From positions 23,408,640 to 23,472,639 of the forward strand of contig NC_058342.1 of the NCBI RefSeq assembly GCF_905475395.1: a stretch of 64,000 nt of DNA. Direction: 5' to 3'. Source of the DNA: Chrysoperla carnea. Lineage: Eukaryota > Arthropoda > Insecta > Neuroptera > Chrysopidae. Below are positions 45,175 through 54,895 of this stretch, in pieces (within the stretch, counting starts at the first letter, position 1; every line of letters begins with the position of its first letter). Both the position numbers and the translations under genes were made by a program. The notes below the pieces were generated by a model. It was not told the DNA's origin. It made no database searches and worked only from the letters and a program-made list of their open reading frames with translations.

Positions 45175-45470
45175 TTATGTTATTAGCTCAGTTGATTAAG
45201 GCGTAACCAATTCCGTCCGCGGTATACTTAGGGTAACGGGTTCGATTCCCGCCGTCACCACAAAAATTAATTTAATTAATAGTTGTGATGAGCTGGTGTA
45301 GTGCATGGTATATGCATGAAGGAGGTGTACTAAGCCTCTGAAATTGAGAAGCTGATAAATGAAATTATCAGCGGAAAGGTGGTAAAACACATATATGGTA
45401 TCATAATGGGCTTTACAGCCTATGTGTGTCCTTCGTGGACAACAAATATAACCTAACCTAACCTACCTTA
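45175..45470 (+). mobile_element. tRNA-derived SINE, family S1, copy 2 with intact A and B boxes
   Basis: A box TTAGCTCAGTTGATTAAGG (45182-45200) and B box GGTTCGATTCC (45238-45248) are both clear, spaced as in a tRNA gene. The body (GTTGTGATGAGCTGGTGTAG, TGATAAATGAAATTATCAGC, CCTTCGTGGACAAC) matches 10075-10235, and the 3' tail is AACCTAACCTAACCTACC. Polymerase III would be expected to transcribe an active copy. It has no protein. Confidence 0.88.
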
Positions 45471-45472
45471 TC

Positions 45473-46045
45473 ATAAAATCGTTTTACTTAAATATATCGC
45501 ATTTATAAAGAAAATTCCGTATTTTTGTTTACAAAATTTTTTGGCAAAACGTTAGCTTTCGGAGGAAATGTGACTTAAAAATATGTCATAATTCCGTTAA
45601 ATCGAAAGAAAATACGCTTAAAGTTTATCAATAATTAGCGTGTTATCTTTCGAAATGCAATAATGGCATATTTTAAAGTCGCATTTTCTTCGAAAGCTGA
45701 CGATTTTCGAAAAAATGGTTCAGATGAAAAATGTTATTTTTTTTATGAGAATCGACTTTCTAATTTAAAGTGTTATTCAATCTCTTGCCGTGTAGAATCT
45801 TAATTCGCTATTAAAGCAACTCGAAGAACTAGGTCTAATCTGATTTCAGAACATGATGTCCTCCATCAAATTTTCCAACTTTTGTTTAGGTTGTTTTTTG
45901 ATTGGTTAACTACAAAACGACATATTTAGGTGTATAGAGATTAAAATAACCTACCCTGTATGTCTGATATTGACTGTAATTACCATTTCATAAAATCGTT
46001 TTTCCTAAATGTATCGCATTTATAAATTTATAAAGAAAACCCCTG
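45473..46045. repeat. Segment bounded by 55-bp direct repeats
   Basis: TCATAAAATCGTTTTACTTA followed by AATATATCGCATTTATAAAG (45469-45508) recurs as TCATAAAATCGTTTTTCCTA and AATGTATCGCATTTATAAA (45987-46026). Between them, 45555-45720 is inverted around TTTCGAAATGCAATAATGG, and 45730-45775 resembles the end of repeat E. The structure might be two tandem copies of an unknown repeat. Confidence 0.5.
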
Positions 46046-46338
46046 TATATGTATATTATACATAAAAAAAAGGAAAATTGAAGATAATTAAAATTAGTAA
46101 GATTGAAGTTTTCATATTATTAAAATATCTTCGTTTTTTACATTCTCTTAATGTACAATGTCCGCCACCAAACTCGACACTATACAGGCAAATAATATGA
46201 GCATGTTAGTAGCAACGAATGGAAATTTTTTTAACAAAACATGTCAAAATTGTCGTCACATGGAGACAAAACTCATGATCTTAGTGATGGAACGCCACTG
46301 CTCACGAGTTTACCTTCAGTACATCTGATATCCCTAAA

Positions 46339-47488
46339 TCTCTATATACATAAACGTTAAAGTAAGGAAAGTATATATTATAAATTTGAAAGTAAGGATG
46401 TTTGTGTGTTTTTACAACAATAAAATGGCTCATACATCAGAATAACACATGAGCTATAATTTATCAAGATATATTTTTTTTTTTAAATTTTAACAAATAA
46501 ATTTAATCTGATATTTAAAAATAATAAATATAAAACAATACATGGACATCTTTTCTGGTATACTCAATGAATTATGACTATTTTATTTACAAAAATTTAA
46601 AACTGTATCTACATATATTTTACCAATTTAGATAGAGCAAAATCAAATTTTTTGGGTTCTGATGACTTCATAAAATTAAAAAATTCGATTTTTTTGATAA
46701 CACAGGCAAATTTTATCGGATCTTTTTGTAATTTTTTTTGAAATCCACTACTTTTGGGTCATTCTTTTCAGCTTTGATGCCAGTCTTTCGCTAGCTATCG
46801 AGTATGTGCTTCATTCCGGGACTTGGACTCCACATTCTTGAAACCTATTAGAGCTAGGATAATTTTAATCACAAAATTTGAAAAGTATAACCCAAATTTA
46901 GTAGGATTACATACTTAGTTTATCAAAATTTGGATGTGATAAAGCAAAATGAAATACATATTTTGGATTCTGATGACGTCATAAAGTTAAAAAATTTGAA
47001 ATTTTTGATAATACAGTAAAATTTGATCCGATCTTATTGGAATTTATTTTGAAACCCATTAATTTTTGATCATTCTTTTCAACTGTGATGTAATTTTTTT
47101 GTTAGCTATTTCATATGTGATTAATTTCGGGACCAGGACTTCACATTCTTGCAACCTATTAGAGCTAGGTTAATTTCGATAACATATTTGAGAAGTATGG
47201 CCCAAATTTAGTAGAATTACATACTTGTTTTATCAAAATTGGATAAAATATGAAATTAAATTTTTTGGATTCTTATGACGTCATAAAGTTAAAAAATTCT
47301 ATTTATTTTATAGCATAGGAAAATTAGATCCGATTTTTTTGAAACTCACAAATTTTTGATGATTCTTTTCCGCTGTCATGCAGCTTTTCGCTAGAAATCC
47401 ATAAAATTGAAGGAAAGTGACGGCTATAACACGGTAATGTTGGTTTTAGAGTTAAAATTGCACAGCAAAGCGGGCGGGTATCTGCTAG
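46339..47488 (+). mobile_element. Non-autonomous Helitron, 1,150 bp
   Basis: The left tip reads A|TCTCTATATACATAAAC and the first 100 bases contain AAAGTAAGGATGTTTGTGTG, the usual start style of insect Helitrons (TC at the tip, TATA-rich, then a GTTTGT block). The right tip reads GCACAGCAAAGCGGGCGGGT then ATCTGCTAG|T, a GC-rich end finishing in CTAG next to T. No Rep/helicase frame is present. Insertion between A and T without duplication is consistent with both edges. Confidence 0.7.
46655..47440 (+). repeat. About 305-bp tandem array, 2.6 units, inside the Helitron
   Basis: The block TGATGACTTCATAAAATTAA / TGATGACGTCATAAAGTTAA / TATGACGTCATAAAGTTAA occurs at about 46660, 46971 and 47273. 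Between them, TTGATCATTCTTTTCAACTG, CTTCACATTCTTGCAACCTA and TTAGAGCTAGG recur at the same spacing. Minisatellite-like arrays are common inside non-autonomous Helitrons. The third unit is cut short before the 3' tip. Confidence 0.8.
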
Positions 47489-47514
47489 TGTCTAATATTT
47501 ACTAAAATTAATAT

Positions 47515-47745
47515 CACGATAACTATTTATCTAAAAGGAATGATGTTAATGTGTTCGTCTATTTCTGCTGCATCTCATGGAGAGAAATAAGAATATGAAA
47601 CTCGTGCATGCCCTTTTCTTATGGTTCGAAGAAAATCTGCTCTTTATGAAAAAATTTTTTATTGACAATGTTGTAACTTTAAGATATTTGTTATTCTTAC
47701 GACATTTTATTCATTGCGTAAAATTTTTTTTATTGAAATAATAGT
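47515..47745 (-). repeat. Dispersed repeat K, copy 2
   Basis: Inverted relative to 27165-27450 (ATGGTTCGAAGAAAATCTGC against CTTCTTCGAACCAGAAG in reverse, AAGATATTTGTTATTCTTAC). The open frame of the first copy is not maintained here. Confidence 0.6.
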
Positions 47746-48410
47746 GTTTTAAGGGAAATAAATAATATACCTGCAATTCAAACGATGTACATAATTTATT
47801 ATTTAAAAAAAAATTTAGTGTTGTATTGAAAATTTCTGATTCAGGAGTTGATTCAATTCGAATAAATGACGAAGCTCTCAAAAAATGTCAAAGTTATTAT
47901 CATGTTGAGCTATTAGGAAATTGGGGTACAGAAAATGAATATTTAAGCCGTTAGCAATCGCGTTATGGGCATTTGAGTTCATTGCTGAAACTCAATTTAA
48001 AACATAAATAACTTTTATTTTTGAAATGGTAAATGTGGTTGAAACTTTTTTCTATCATCATATATAATTTTATCAATTTTTAAATTAAAAATTTTTCAGA
48101 CTTTTTCAACCTATCTACAGTTTTTTTAATATATTTTTTTTTCAAGTCCTTCAGTAATTGTGAGAATTTTTCTCATCACGTAAGTAAATATGCAAACAAA
48201 AAATTTCAATTTCGGAAACTTTCAGGCCTGTTCGTGTACTTTCGTTTTAGTTTAATATAAAAAAACTTGTGATTGAAATACGAAGAAATAAGTTAAAATG
48301 AGTTTCCCTGCTTTAATATTTTCACTCTCAAACATCATTCAATAATCACGTAATCAAACTATTTTTAATTAGCAATATTGCATTAAAAAATTAATTTTTA
48401 TCAACTTTAT
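47746..48410. other. No recognised feature; some similarity to 2560-2880 in reverse
   Basis: 48110-48350 in reverse resembles 2570-2870: both contain TAGTTTGATTACGTGATTAT / TTGATTACGTGATTATTGAA and a CTTCAGTAATTGTGAGAATT / TCTCACAATTTCTGAAGG block. It is probably a further old dispersed repeat. Confidence 0.5.
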
Positions 48411-48547
48411 AAGCCACGATACAAGTCACTTTTGCAATTTTATATAACACCTATAATACCTCTTACTTAGATGCATTGCTTAACGCATGTACTCTGTCAT
48501 ACTCGTGATATTTATATGCCTAGATGTAAATCGAACATTCTGTATAT
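48411..48547. repeat. Foldback element F, right-arm fragment
   Basis: CTTACTTAGATGCATTGCTT, CTGTCATACTCGTGATATTT and CTAGATGTAAATCGAACATT match the right arm at 16108-16193. The first 40 bases (AAGCCACGATACAAGTCACT) match 15995-16030 in reverse, so the copy is the reverse of the left arm plus spacer. Confidence 0.7.
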
Positions 48548-49082
48548 TGCATTTACTGTTATGTATAGCCAACCAATATCGTTACATTACGTGTGACCTT
48601 ATTAGCTTTGAAAGTGTTACATTTCCAAAAGAATTGTCAATTTTGCAATATTTAACATATTTGTTTCTTTTTTTTTTCCAAATTGGTGTACACAATAACA
48701 GATTCTTTGTTGATCTTGTTTAAGTTATTAGCCCTATTTTTGCATGCGCACTTATCAGAGCCTCAGCAATGCTTCGGGTGGCTTTAAGCTGGTATCCTAC
48801 AGCGTTACCAACCCTACGGATTTTCCGTAGATCTTCGGAATTTTTTATCGTTTACGGAACTACGGAATTTAATTACCATGTAAATTATTTTTTTTGTACT
48901 TCACAGTCCTTTCAGAACAAAAAGTTTTTTTTAGACTTAACAAGATAAACATTATTTATTTGTCTAGTATTCGTCTAGCCAATGCTTCAAAATTTTCCAG
49001 CATAAAATTTGTAACATAATTCTTTTGGTATAAATATCCACAAAAATTTGTATAGCCTGTTTAAATGTCAAAGTTTACTAAT
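48548..49082. other. No gene; possible lone transposon tip near 48800
   Basis: CAGCGTTACCAACCCTACGG at 48799-48818 has the feel of a transposon terminus, and CGTAGATCTTCGGAA / TTACGGAACTACGGAA repeats follow, but no matching inverted end was found. Confidence 0.35.
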
Positions 49083-49150
49083 TTTAGGTCCAAGTTTGTA
49101 ACGTTTAGAAATATTGATGATACGAGCAAAAATTTCTAATAGGTTCATAT
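49083..49150 (+). mobile_element. HINE-like internal fragment
   Basis: TTTTAGGTCCAAGTTTGTAA then CGTTTAGAAATATTGATGAT matches the 5' third of the canonical orientation. It ends at GTTCATAT. The tRNA gene lies about 85 bases further on. Confidence 0.6.
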
Positions 49151-49224
49151 ACAGGTATATTGTTCATTACTTTTAATAGAGTACTGAAAGATCCAAACGT
49201 TGTCGAATATAGATTTAACCTAGT

Positions 49225-49231
49225 AAAAAAA
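49225..49231 (-). terminator. Polymerase III terminator of tRNA-Arg
   Basis: Seven consecutive T residues on the coding strand just after the tRNA 3' end. Confidence 0.85.
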
Positions 49232-49233
49232 TA

Positions 49234-49306
49234 CATCCCTGGCGGGGATCGAACCCACGACCTTTGGATTAGAAGTCCAACGCGCTATCCTCTGCGCCAC
49301 AGGGAC
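49234..49306 (-). tRNA. tRNA-Arg (anticodon TCT)
   Basis: The minus strand folds as a complete 73-base cloverleaf. Acceptor stem GTCCCTG/CAGGGAT is closed by a G-T pair at the first position, as in other animal tRNA-Arg(UCU). The A box is TGGCGCAGAGGATAGCG. The anticodon arm is TTGGA-CTTCTAA-TCCAA, with TCT in the loop. The T arm is CGTGG-GTTCGAT-CCCCG-like, with B box GGTTCGATCCC, and G is the discriminator base. No intron is present. A run of seven T on the same strand (plus-strand A run at 49225-49231) starts three bases downstream and serves as a polymerase III terminator. Confidence 0.93.
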
Positions 49307-49358
49307 TATGTCGGTAAATTTACTCTTTTGGTATTGTTGGTCGTCTAAATCGATAATA

Positions 49359-50147
49359 CAGTAAAACCTGGTTAAATTAAATATCAAAGGATCTGCAAGT
49401 TTGTCTCACTTTTAAAGGTATTCCGCTTACCAAATGTCTCAGATTTCCAGGTATAAAGAAATATTTGTCTCATTTACAGAGGGTTCTATTAATATAGAGG
49501 TCAGAAAACAGGGTATTTCAGTTATAGAGGTGCGATTATTAAAAAAATAAAAAATTACAAAAATTATGAATATCAAGCCTTCGTGCGAAATCTTGGGCCT
49601 TTTCTTTAATCATCGGCCCATTTACCGGTAACGTTTTTGGAAGTTCCTTGACCCAAGTTAGCAAACACTGTTCAAGATAAGAATTTTCTGATAAATGTAG
49701 TTTTCCTTGTCCTTCAGAACATTGTGATGGAATTTTATCGTTATTCTGAATTATTCTACAAAGAGTAGATTTTGGTACATTAAATTCGACGGATATTAAC
49801 TTCAATTTTTCACGTATTGATAACGATTTGAAACTTCGTTTCGCCATTTGTCAAATAAACATCCATTTGATGGCAAGGCAAAACTAAATGAAGATCATTG
49901 AAGTTCAAAATTAGTTAAGTGCGGAATTTGTGGGTAGAATAAGAATAAGTAAGTAAATAAACAAAACAATGTTATCACAGTTCTCAGTTACAGAGGTTAA
50001 TCGATATAAGATTCACTCTCAGTGTTATAGAAGTAACTATGACTTAGTTAGAGAGGTAATTCAGTGCCAATGTGTTGGGATCTCAGCATGAGTTCCAGTT
50101 ATTGGGGTTTCTCACTTATCCAGGTCCCACTTAACCAAATTCCACTG
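49359..50147 (-). mobile_element. Tigger/pogo transposon, internally deleted, 789 bp
   Basis: Left tip CAGTAAAACCTGGTTAAATT, right tip AACCAAATTCCACTG, with TA on each side (49357-49358 and 50148-50149). The ends are flanked inside by CTCACTT / TTATAGAGGT-type modules like those of the MITEs at 4910 and 27730. A transposase N-terminal fragment on the minus strand fills the middle. An autonomous Tigger is 2-3 kb, so the catalytic half is missing. Confidence 0.85.
49539..49847 (-). pseudogene. Tigger transposase N-terminal DNA-binding region (CENP-B-type HTH), truncated
   Basis: From the ATG at 49847: KRSFKSLSIREKLKLIS is helix 1 of the CENP-B/psq helix-turn-helix, and FNVPKSTLCRIIQNNDKI is the recognition part; about a dozen residues normally lying between them are missing. 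The second helix-turn-helix (residues about 58-92) has LTWVKELPKTLPVNGPMIKE then KAQDFARRL, matching the conserved lPVSGPml-KEKA-eFa pattern of Tigger/jerky proteins. The protein stops at NFLFF, before the DDE domain. It could in principle still bind DNA, but the internal deletion argues for decay. Confidence 0.88.
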
Positions 50148-50149
50148 TA

Positions 50150-50649
50150 TATCATTATTTTCAGTTCAAAACACATTATGAATAAGATTTTATGAAAACT
50201 AGACTGAAACAATTAACCACCAACTCCTAAAACTTATTTTTAGCGGATCAAACCTTTAAACCTTACCTGTCTTAACATAGGAAAAACGTCCTCGCTTTAT
50301 TCTACAATATATTTTATTTTATAACAACTGTACATTTCTACTTTGACTATTGTACTCTATAAAAACTTTTCTAACAGCGAAGTTTTCTTTTATATGTACT
50401 CCACATTTGAGATCATTAAATATAATTTCCTGGAATGATACCCGATGAATCAAAAAGTCTAATCAAGTTGAACGGATACTTTTCTTAAATCATTTGTTTA
50501 CTTTTATCTGCATTTTATTTTACTTCAAAAAAAAACTCAGTCAGCAGCAGTTATAACGGTCAGGATCCATATTATTGGGAAGCTTTGAGACGGACTATAT
50601 TTTAATGGACCCCGACTGTTAAAGTTGCTATGTAAACTACTGGACTTTT
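50150..50649. other. No recognised feature
   Basis: AT-rich; no frame or repeat that I can support. Confidence 0.5.
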
Positions 50650-51249
50650 AATACCATGTATATGAAATATATCAAGGTATACTAAGTTTAGTCCCAAGTT
50701 TTTAACGCTTAAAAATATGCATGCTACGAACAAAATTTTGATGCAGGTGTTCATAAAATCATCTAATTTGTCCATTTTTTATTTTCTGTCTTTGGACACG
50801 ATACTCAAGATCAAAAAGAGGTATCAAGCTCAAAGTTTTATAGCATGCTTAGGACTTAAAAAGTAGGGTCGATTGCGTAAATAAGCGAAATACGTCAACT
50901 AGGTCTTGGGTCCGTAGGAACTCATCTTGTAAACCGCTAGAGATAGAACCAAAGTTTAAATGTAAAAAATGTTCCTTATAAAAACATAAACAACTTTTGT
51001 TCGAAACATTTTTTTGTAAATATCACTGCTTACCCGTCAGGGCGAGAATCGAATAAATTAAATTTATACGTTTCATATTATTATGTATGTGTTTGTTTGT
51101 TTATAGCATATATTATATCCACTGAAAAAGTGAGAAGAACTATTATTACTTTGTAGATAAGAGTGACTATCGTTATTTACTTACAATCAACACTGTCTTT
51201 ACATGGTATTTCAACAATTAACTCAGTCAATTGTTTGTTTTCACTTGTT
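50650..51249 (+). mobile_element. HINE/DINE-1-like element, full length
   Basis: Begins ATACCATGTATATGAAATAT, ATCAAGGTATACTAAGTTTA, GTCCCAAGTTTTTAACGCTT; has only a short TTTCTGTCTTTGGACACGAT in place of the CCGTCCGTCC run; ends with the AAAGTGAGAAGAACTATTAT variant, CATGGTATTTCAACAATTAA, palindrome and TGTTTTCACTTGTT. At 600 bases it is among the longest copies. Confidence 0.82.
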
Positions 51250-52706
51250 AAATTTATTTTATATTTTGTGCTTAGAAGTACTTTTGTACTTAGAAAGAAT
51301 TTTACAAATAATACGAATTTTACTTTAAAATTTCTGGAGTGTACATAATTCATAAAAAAGACCCCTTAAAAGATTTTCTAATTGAGGTAGGGGAAAAAAT
51401 TCGGTGATTTTCGATTCAAAATATGTGATTTTTAATTTTCTTATCCCGTAATTGAATTTATCGAAGTTCGACTATATTTGATATGAATAATAATACTCGA
51501 CAGTCTAAGTAGTAAAAAAAATTTTATATGAGTATCAATTTTTATAATTCGAGAAACGAACAGCATCTTTTTTAATGTAAGATGAAACCCTTCGTTGAAA
51601 TATAAAAAAAAAAATATCTCCACTAATTGGACATTTAGATAAGAACTTGGGAGATTTATATAAATCATCAACTGTTTTATATACATACGGCTTGATCCCA
51701 AAAAAATGTCTCTACTGGGTGTCTCAGCCAATGTACAGTTAAAGGTTATAAATCGGTTATAACGACATCGGTTATAACTACAAATCGGTTATTACGACCA
51801 ATTGGTATACTGAAAAAATTTAAAATAATGACCTCATCCCGAAGCTGGCCGTTTCATATTGAAATAAAGTAAAAATACTTTCAAACAAATTCATAATGGT
51901 TGAAAGAAGTACAGCTAAATATTTGTATTTACAATAGAATGGGATTGAATTAAAAATATGAATTCATTGATACAAAATTACTGAAGTTAAATGAACAAAA
52001 CCAATATTTCTATGAAAGAGATTGGTTTAAGTTTAAAGTCATGCACTTTATTAATGGAAAATAAAATTGTACTTAGTTTGAATATATATTAGTGTAAATC
52101 AAGCAAATAGACGAATCAAAAGAAAATTTGCTTGCCTTCGCCTTAGGATTTGGTTACACACACCTGTCATGTCTAGCCAATGTGTGGTTGTGTCAACTAC
52201 ATGAAGGTTGTTGTTACTAATTGACAGAGAGTTTGAAATAAACTTATTGATTATTTTTATAATATATAACATATTTTTATAAATATATAACAACTATCGG
52301 TATCACGGTTGGTACAGCCGTGGACTTAAATGCAATAGTAATCTCTCGACGTGGTTGAGATATCCTCATATCGGTTGATGTTAAGAATTTTTTTTTCTTC
52401 GGTGTATAGAAAAAACTGAATTGAAATAAAAATTCATTATATATGACAATAGGTAACGTTTATACCAACATCTCATGCCGTGAGAAACACCTTAAACACC
52501 CTGTAGTTATCGTATCGCATAACAATGTTATCATATACCCCTTCACATGCAATAAACTGCTATTTTATGAGCCAGTCAAGTCAATGAAATTGATATTTTG
52601 AACAGAGTTCAAAAAAATTTGATGAACATGAACGGTTCGATGATGAAATTTTCGAATGAACTATAGATGTATTTCTTTGCGCGTAAAACAATATTACATT
52701 TTTATA
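51250..52706. other. Mostly unassigned; family I fragment at 51726-51830
   Basis: 51733-51815 contains ACAGTTAAAGGTTATAAATC and three GGTTATAAC/GGTTATTACGAC pieces related to the tip of family I. The 96-residue minus-strand frame at 51441-51731 has no domain. Nothing else is recognised. Confidence 0.45.
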
Positions 52707-53425
52707 TCATGTATATATGAAATATATCATGGTATACTAAGTTTAGTCCCAAGTTTCTGTCTCTCTGTCTGCCTGTCTGTCACCACGATTAGTCAAAAAC
52801 GAAATGAGATGTCAGGCGGAAATTTTTATAGCGTGCTCAGGACATAAAAAGTGAGGGTAAGTTCGTAAATGGGCAATATGGGCCGATTGGGTCTTGTAGG
52901 TCAATATAGAACCCATCTTGTAGACCGTTATAAATAGACCTATAGCGGGCTATACTCCAATAATTATACGAATTTTTATTTTTAAGCTTTTTTACAACAT
53001 ACAAATATAATACAATTCACAACACTATTTCTATTTTAATTTTATTCAGATAGATGAGTTCTTCACTTCACTCGTTCTGTAGTTAACTTAAAGAGTCTGT
53101 GTTGTCATCTGACTTATTGTAATCTCTCTTTATTGTAAGCTCTCTGTATCACACACTATGCTCCGTTTATATAATTACAATCAACAGTCTAGCAAATTCT
53201 AGAATTGTCACGTATGTTCTATTGCATATATTATATATGTTTTCCATCTTTGTTTACGTAATATAAAACGATATTGTTTGTTTCTTTTTAGAATTGTCTA
53301 GAGATCATTTATATTGTTGGGTTAATTGTTAACACCACAGAACAAAAATGTAAAAATGTTGCTTATAAACAAATTATCAGCTTTGGTTTGAAACATTTTT
53401 ATTGTTATTTCCGTGCTAAAACTTT
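52707..53425 (+). mobile_element. HINE-like element interrupted by a 398-bp insertion
   Basis: 52707-52940 follows the canonical 5' half (TATACTAAGTTTAGTCCCAA, CTGTCTGCCTGTCTGTC, GTCAAAAACGAAATGAGATG, AACCCATCTTGTAGACCGTT). The family then normally continues AGATAGAACAAAAGTTTAAA; that sequence resumes only at 53339 (AGAACAAAAATGTAAAAATG, TTTGGTTTGAAACATTTTTA). The 3' hairpin end is absent. Confidence 0.75.
52941..53338 (-). mobile_element. Insertion in HINE copy, solo-LTR-like
   Basis: Flanked by AGACC (52936-52940) and AGAAC (53339-53343), a probable 5-bp target duplication with one change. On the minus strand it contains TGTTAACAATTAACCCAACA near its start, a TATA-like TTATATAAACGGAGC, and two AATAAA signals (AATAAAGAGAG, GAATAAAATT) in the order promoter then polyadenylation, as in an LTR. 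The tip ends AGCCCGCTATA, not CA. No internal coding region is present, so a solo LTR is the best guess. Confidence 0.5.
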
Positions 53426-53799
53426 GTTTAATGAGAAATTTCGGTTTTGAATAATTTCGTACTTGCAATGCTAGTGTCAGCTCCTAAGGTTAGGTTTTTT
53501 ACCCAAAAATACAAGTCAGATACTATACCAGAAGTTTTCAATAAAATAAAAATATAAAAGAAAATGATGAAAATGGGATAAAAAGGGATTATTATGAATT
53601 GTTTCTTTTAATTATGTCAATGAGTGTACATTTGGTAAACTGATCAATAAAGTTGATGATGGAAAATGTCAATCAATTTATCTAACCACCGCTACATAGT
53701 CGAGCATCCAGCTTTAGGGTTACATATAATAGCTATAATGCATTAATGTTATATGCAAATAACTTTTTGTTTTGCGTAACTCACCTCAATATGTTGCTA
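53426..53799. other. No recognised feature
   Basis: Nothing callable between the HINE copy and the family I MITE. Confidence 0.5.
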
Positions 53800-54464
53800 C
53801 AGTCAAAACCAGTTATAACGACATTGACATTAAAGAAATGGTCGACAGCCTACGACTCTTTTAAAATACTATTTATTTTATTTAAAAGATAAAAAACATA
53901 CTTTTTAAGGGACAAGCTTTTATTGTACTAAAAAGTAGAAAATAATTTTATCTATGAGCCACTCATACCCGATTATTTGAAAAAACTTGAGGCGCTCAGT
54001 TTAAAATATCAAAAACGAATCGGAACGCTTCATCTACTCCACATGCCTACTTATTTTTCGATTCATTATTGACATTAAGCGCCTCAAGATTTTAAAAAAA
54101 GTCAGGTATGAGTGACAAGTAAATAAAATTATTTTCTTATTTTAGTACAATAAAAGCTTGTCACTTAAAAAGTATTTTTTTATTTATTTTTAATTTAAGA
54201 TTGATAAAAATGTATATATATATATATCAAATATGGTGGAAGCGATGAGAAAAAAGAATGCCTTGTCATGCATCGTCATCCAAGTTAAATATGCATGCAA
54301 AATTTCAGCTCAATCGGAAACCGGGAAGTGTATCAAATTTGAGTTGCAAGATTTGATTATAGAAAGACAACAGGACAGATTTATATGTATTTATATTTGA
54401 ATTTAGTTTGAACCTTACCAACTAATCGTTGAAATCAATCCGTCGTTATAACCGATTTTGACTA
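53800..54464. mobile_element. TA-flanked MITE family I, complete, 665 bp
   Basis: Left tip CAGTCAAAACCAGTTATAAC then GACATTG, right tip CGTCGTTATAACCGATTTTG then ACTA, with TA at 53798-53799 and 54465-54466. The interior is a foldback: AAGGGACAAGCTTTTATTGT...CTTGAGGCGCT and AGCGCCTCAAGATTTT...ACAATAAAAGCTTGTCACTT. A TA run at 54211-54228 interrupts the right half. Tip and TA flanks place it with Tc1/mariner-type elements, close in style to pogo/Tigger. Confidence 0.78.
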
Positions 54465-54711
54465 TATTTGACAAAGGTATTAGACGTGTGCGAATAATAT
54501 TCGAATCGAATTGAATCGAAGCAAATCGTTACAATTCGATTTTTTAACCGAACATTTGAATTTTTTTTAAAACCGATTTTTTTTCTTATAATTCAAATTG
54601 TGTTTTTCTCAGATACTCGCCTGATAGCCAAATGAACTCGATTTTTGGGATCAAATGCGCTTTATGAAATGAGTTTTGTCAAATTCTGAAACAAAACATT
54701 TGTCTCGTTTT

Positions 54712-54895
54712 AATTCTCACTACTCTAGTTGCTGAGATCAAAGTGATGGCAATTTAGCAATCATAATGCTAATTTTTGCTTTTTGGACCTTGACCACGCG
54801 GTGGCCCTTCAAAATTTTCAAAAACTTGACCGTCCGAACAAACCTTCTAAGCCCGCCACTGCCGGGTGAGGCCCAAGCAGGTGACAACCCTAGAC
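54712..54895 (-). repeat. Family J fragment, inverted
   Basis: Reverse complement of 35776-35945: TCTCACTACTCTAGTTGC corresponds to GCAACTAGAGTAGTGAGA, CTTCAAAATTTTCAAAAAC to GTTTTTGAAAATTTTGAGAG, and GGTGACAACCCTAGA is the terminal repeat. The other end of this copy was not found. Confidence 0.65.

Noticed and set aside
48799..48850. A complete MITE starting CAGCGTTACCAACCC
   Set aside because: No inverted right end or target duplication could be found within several hundred bases.
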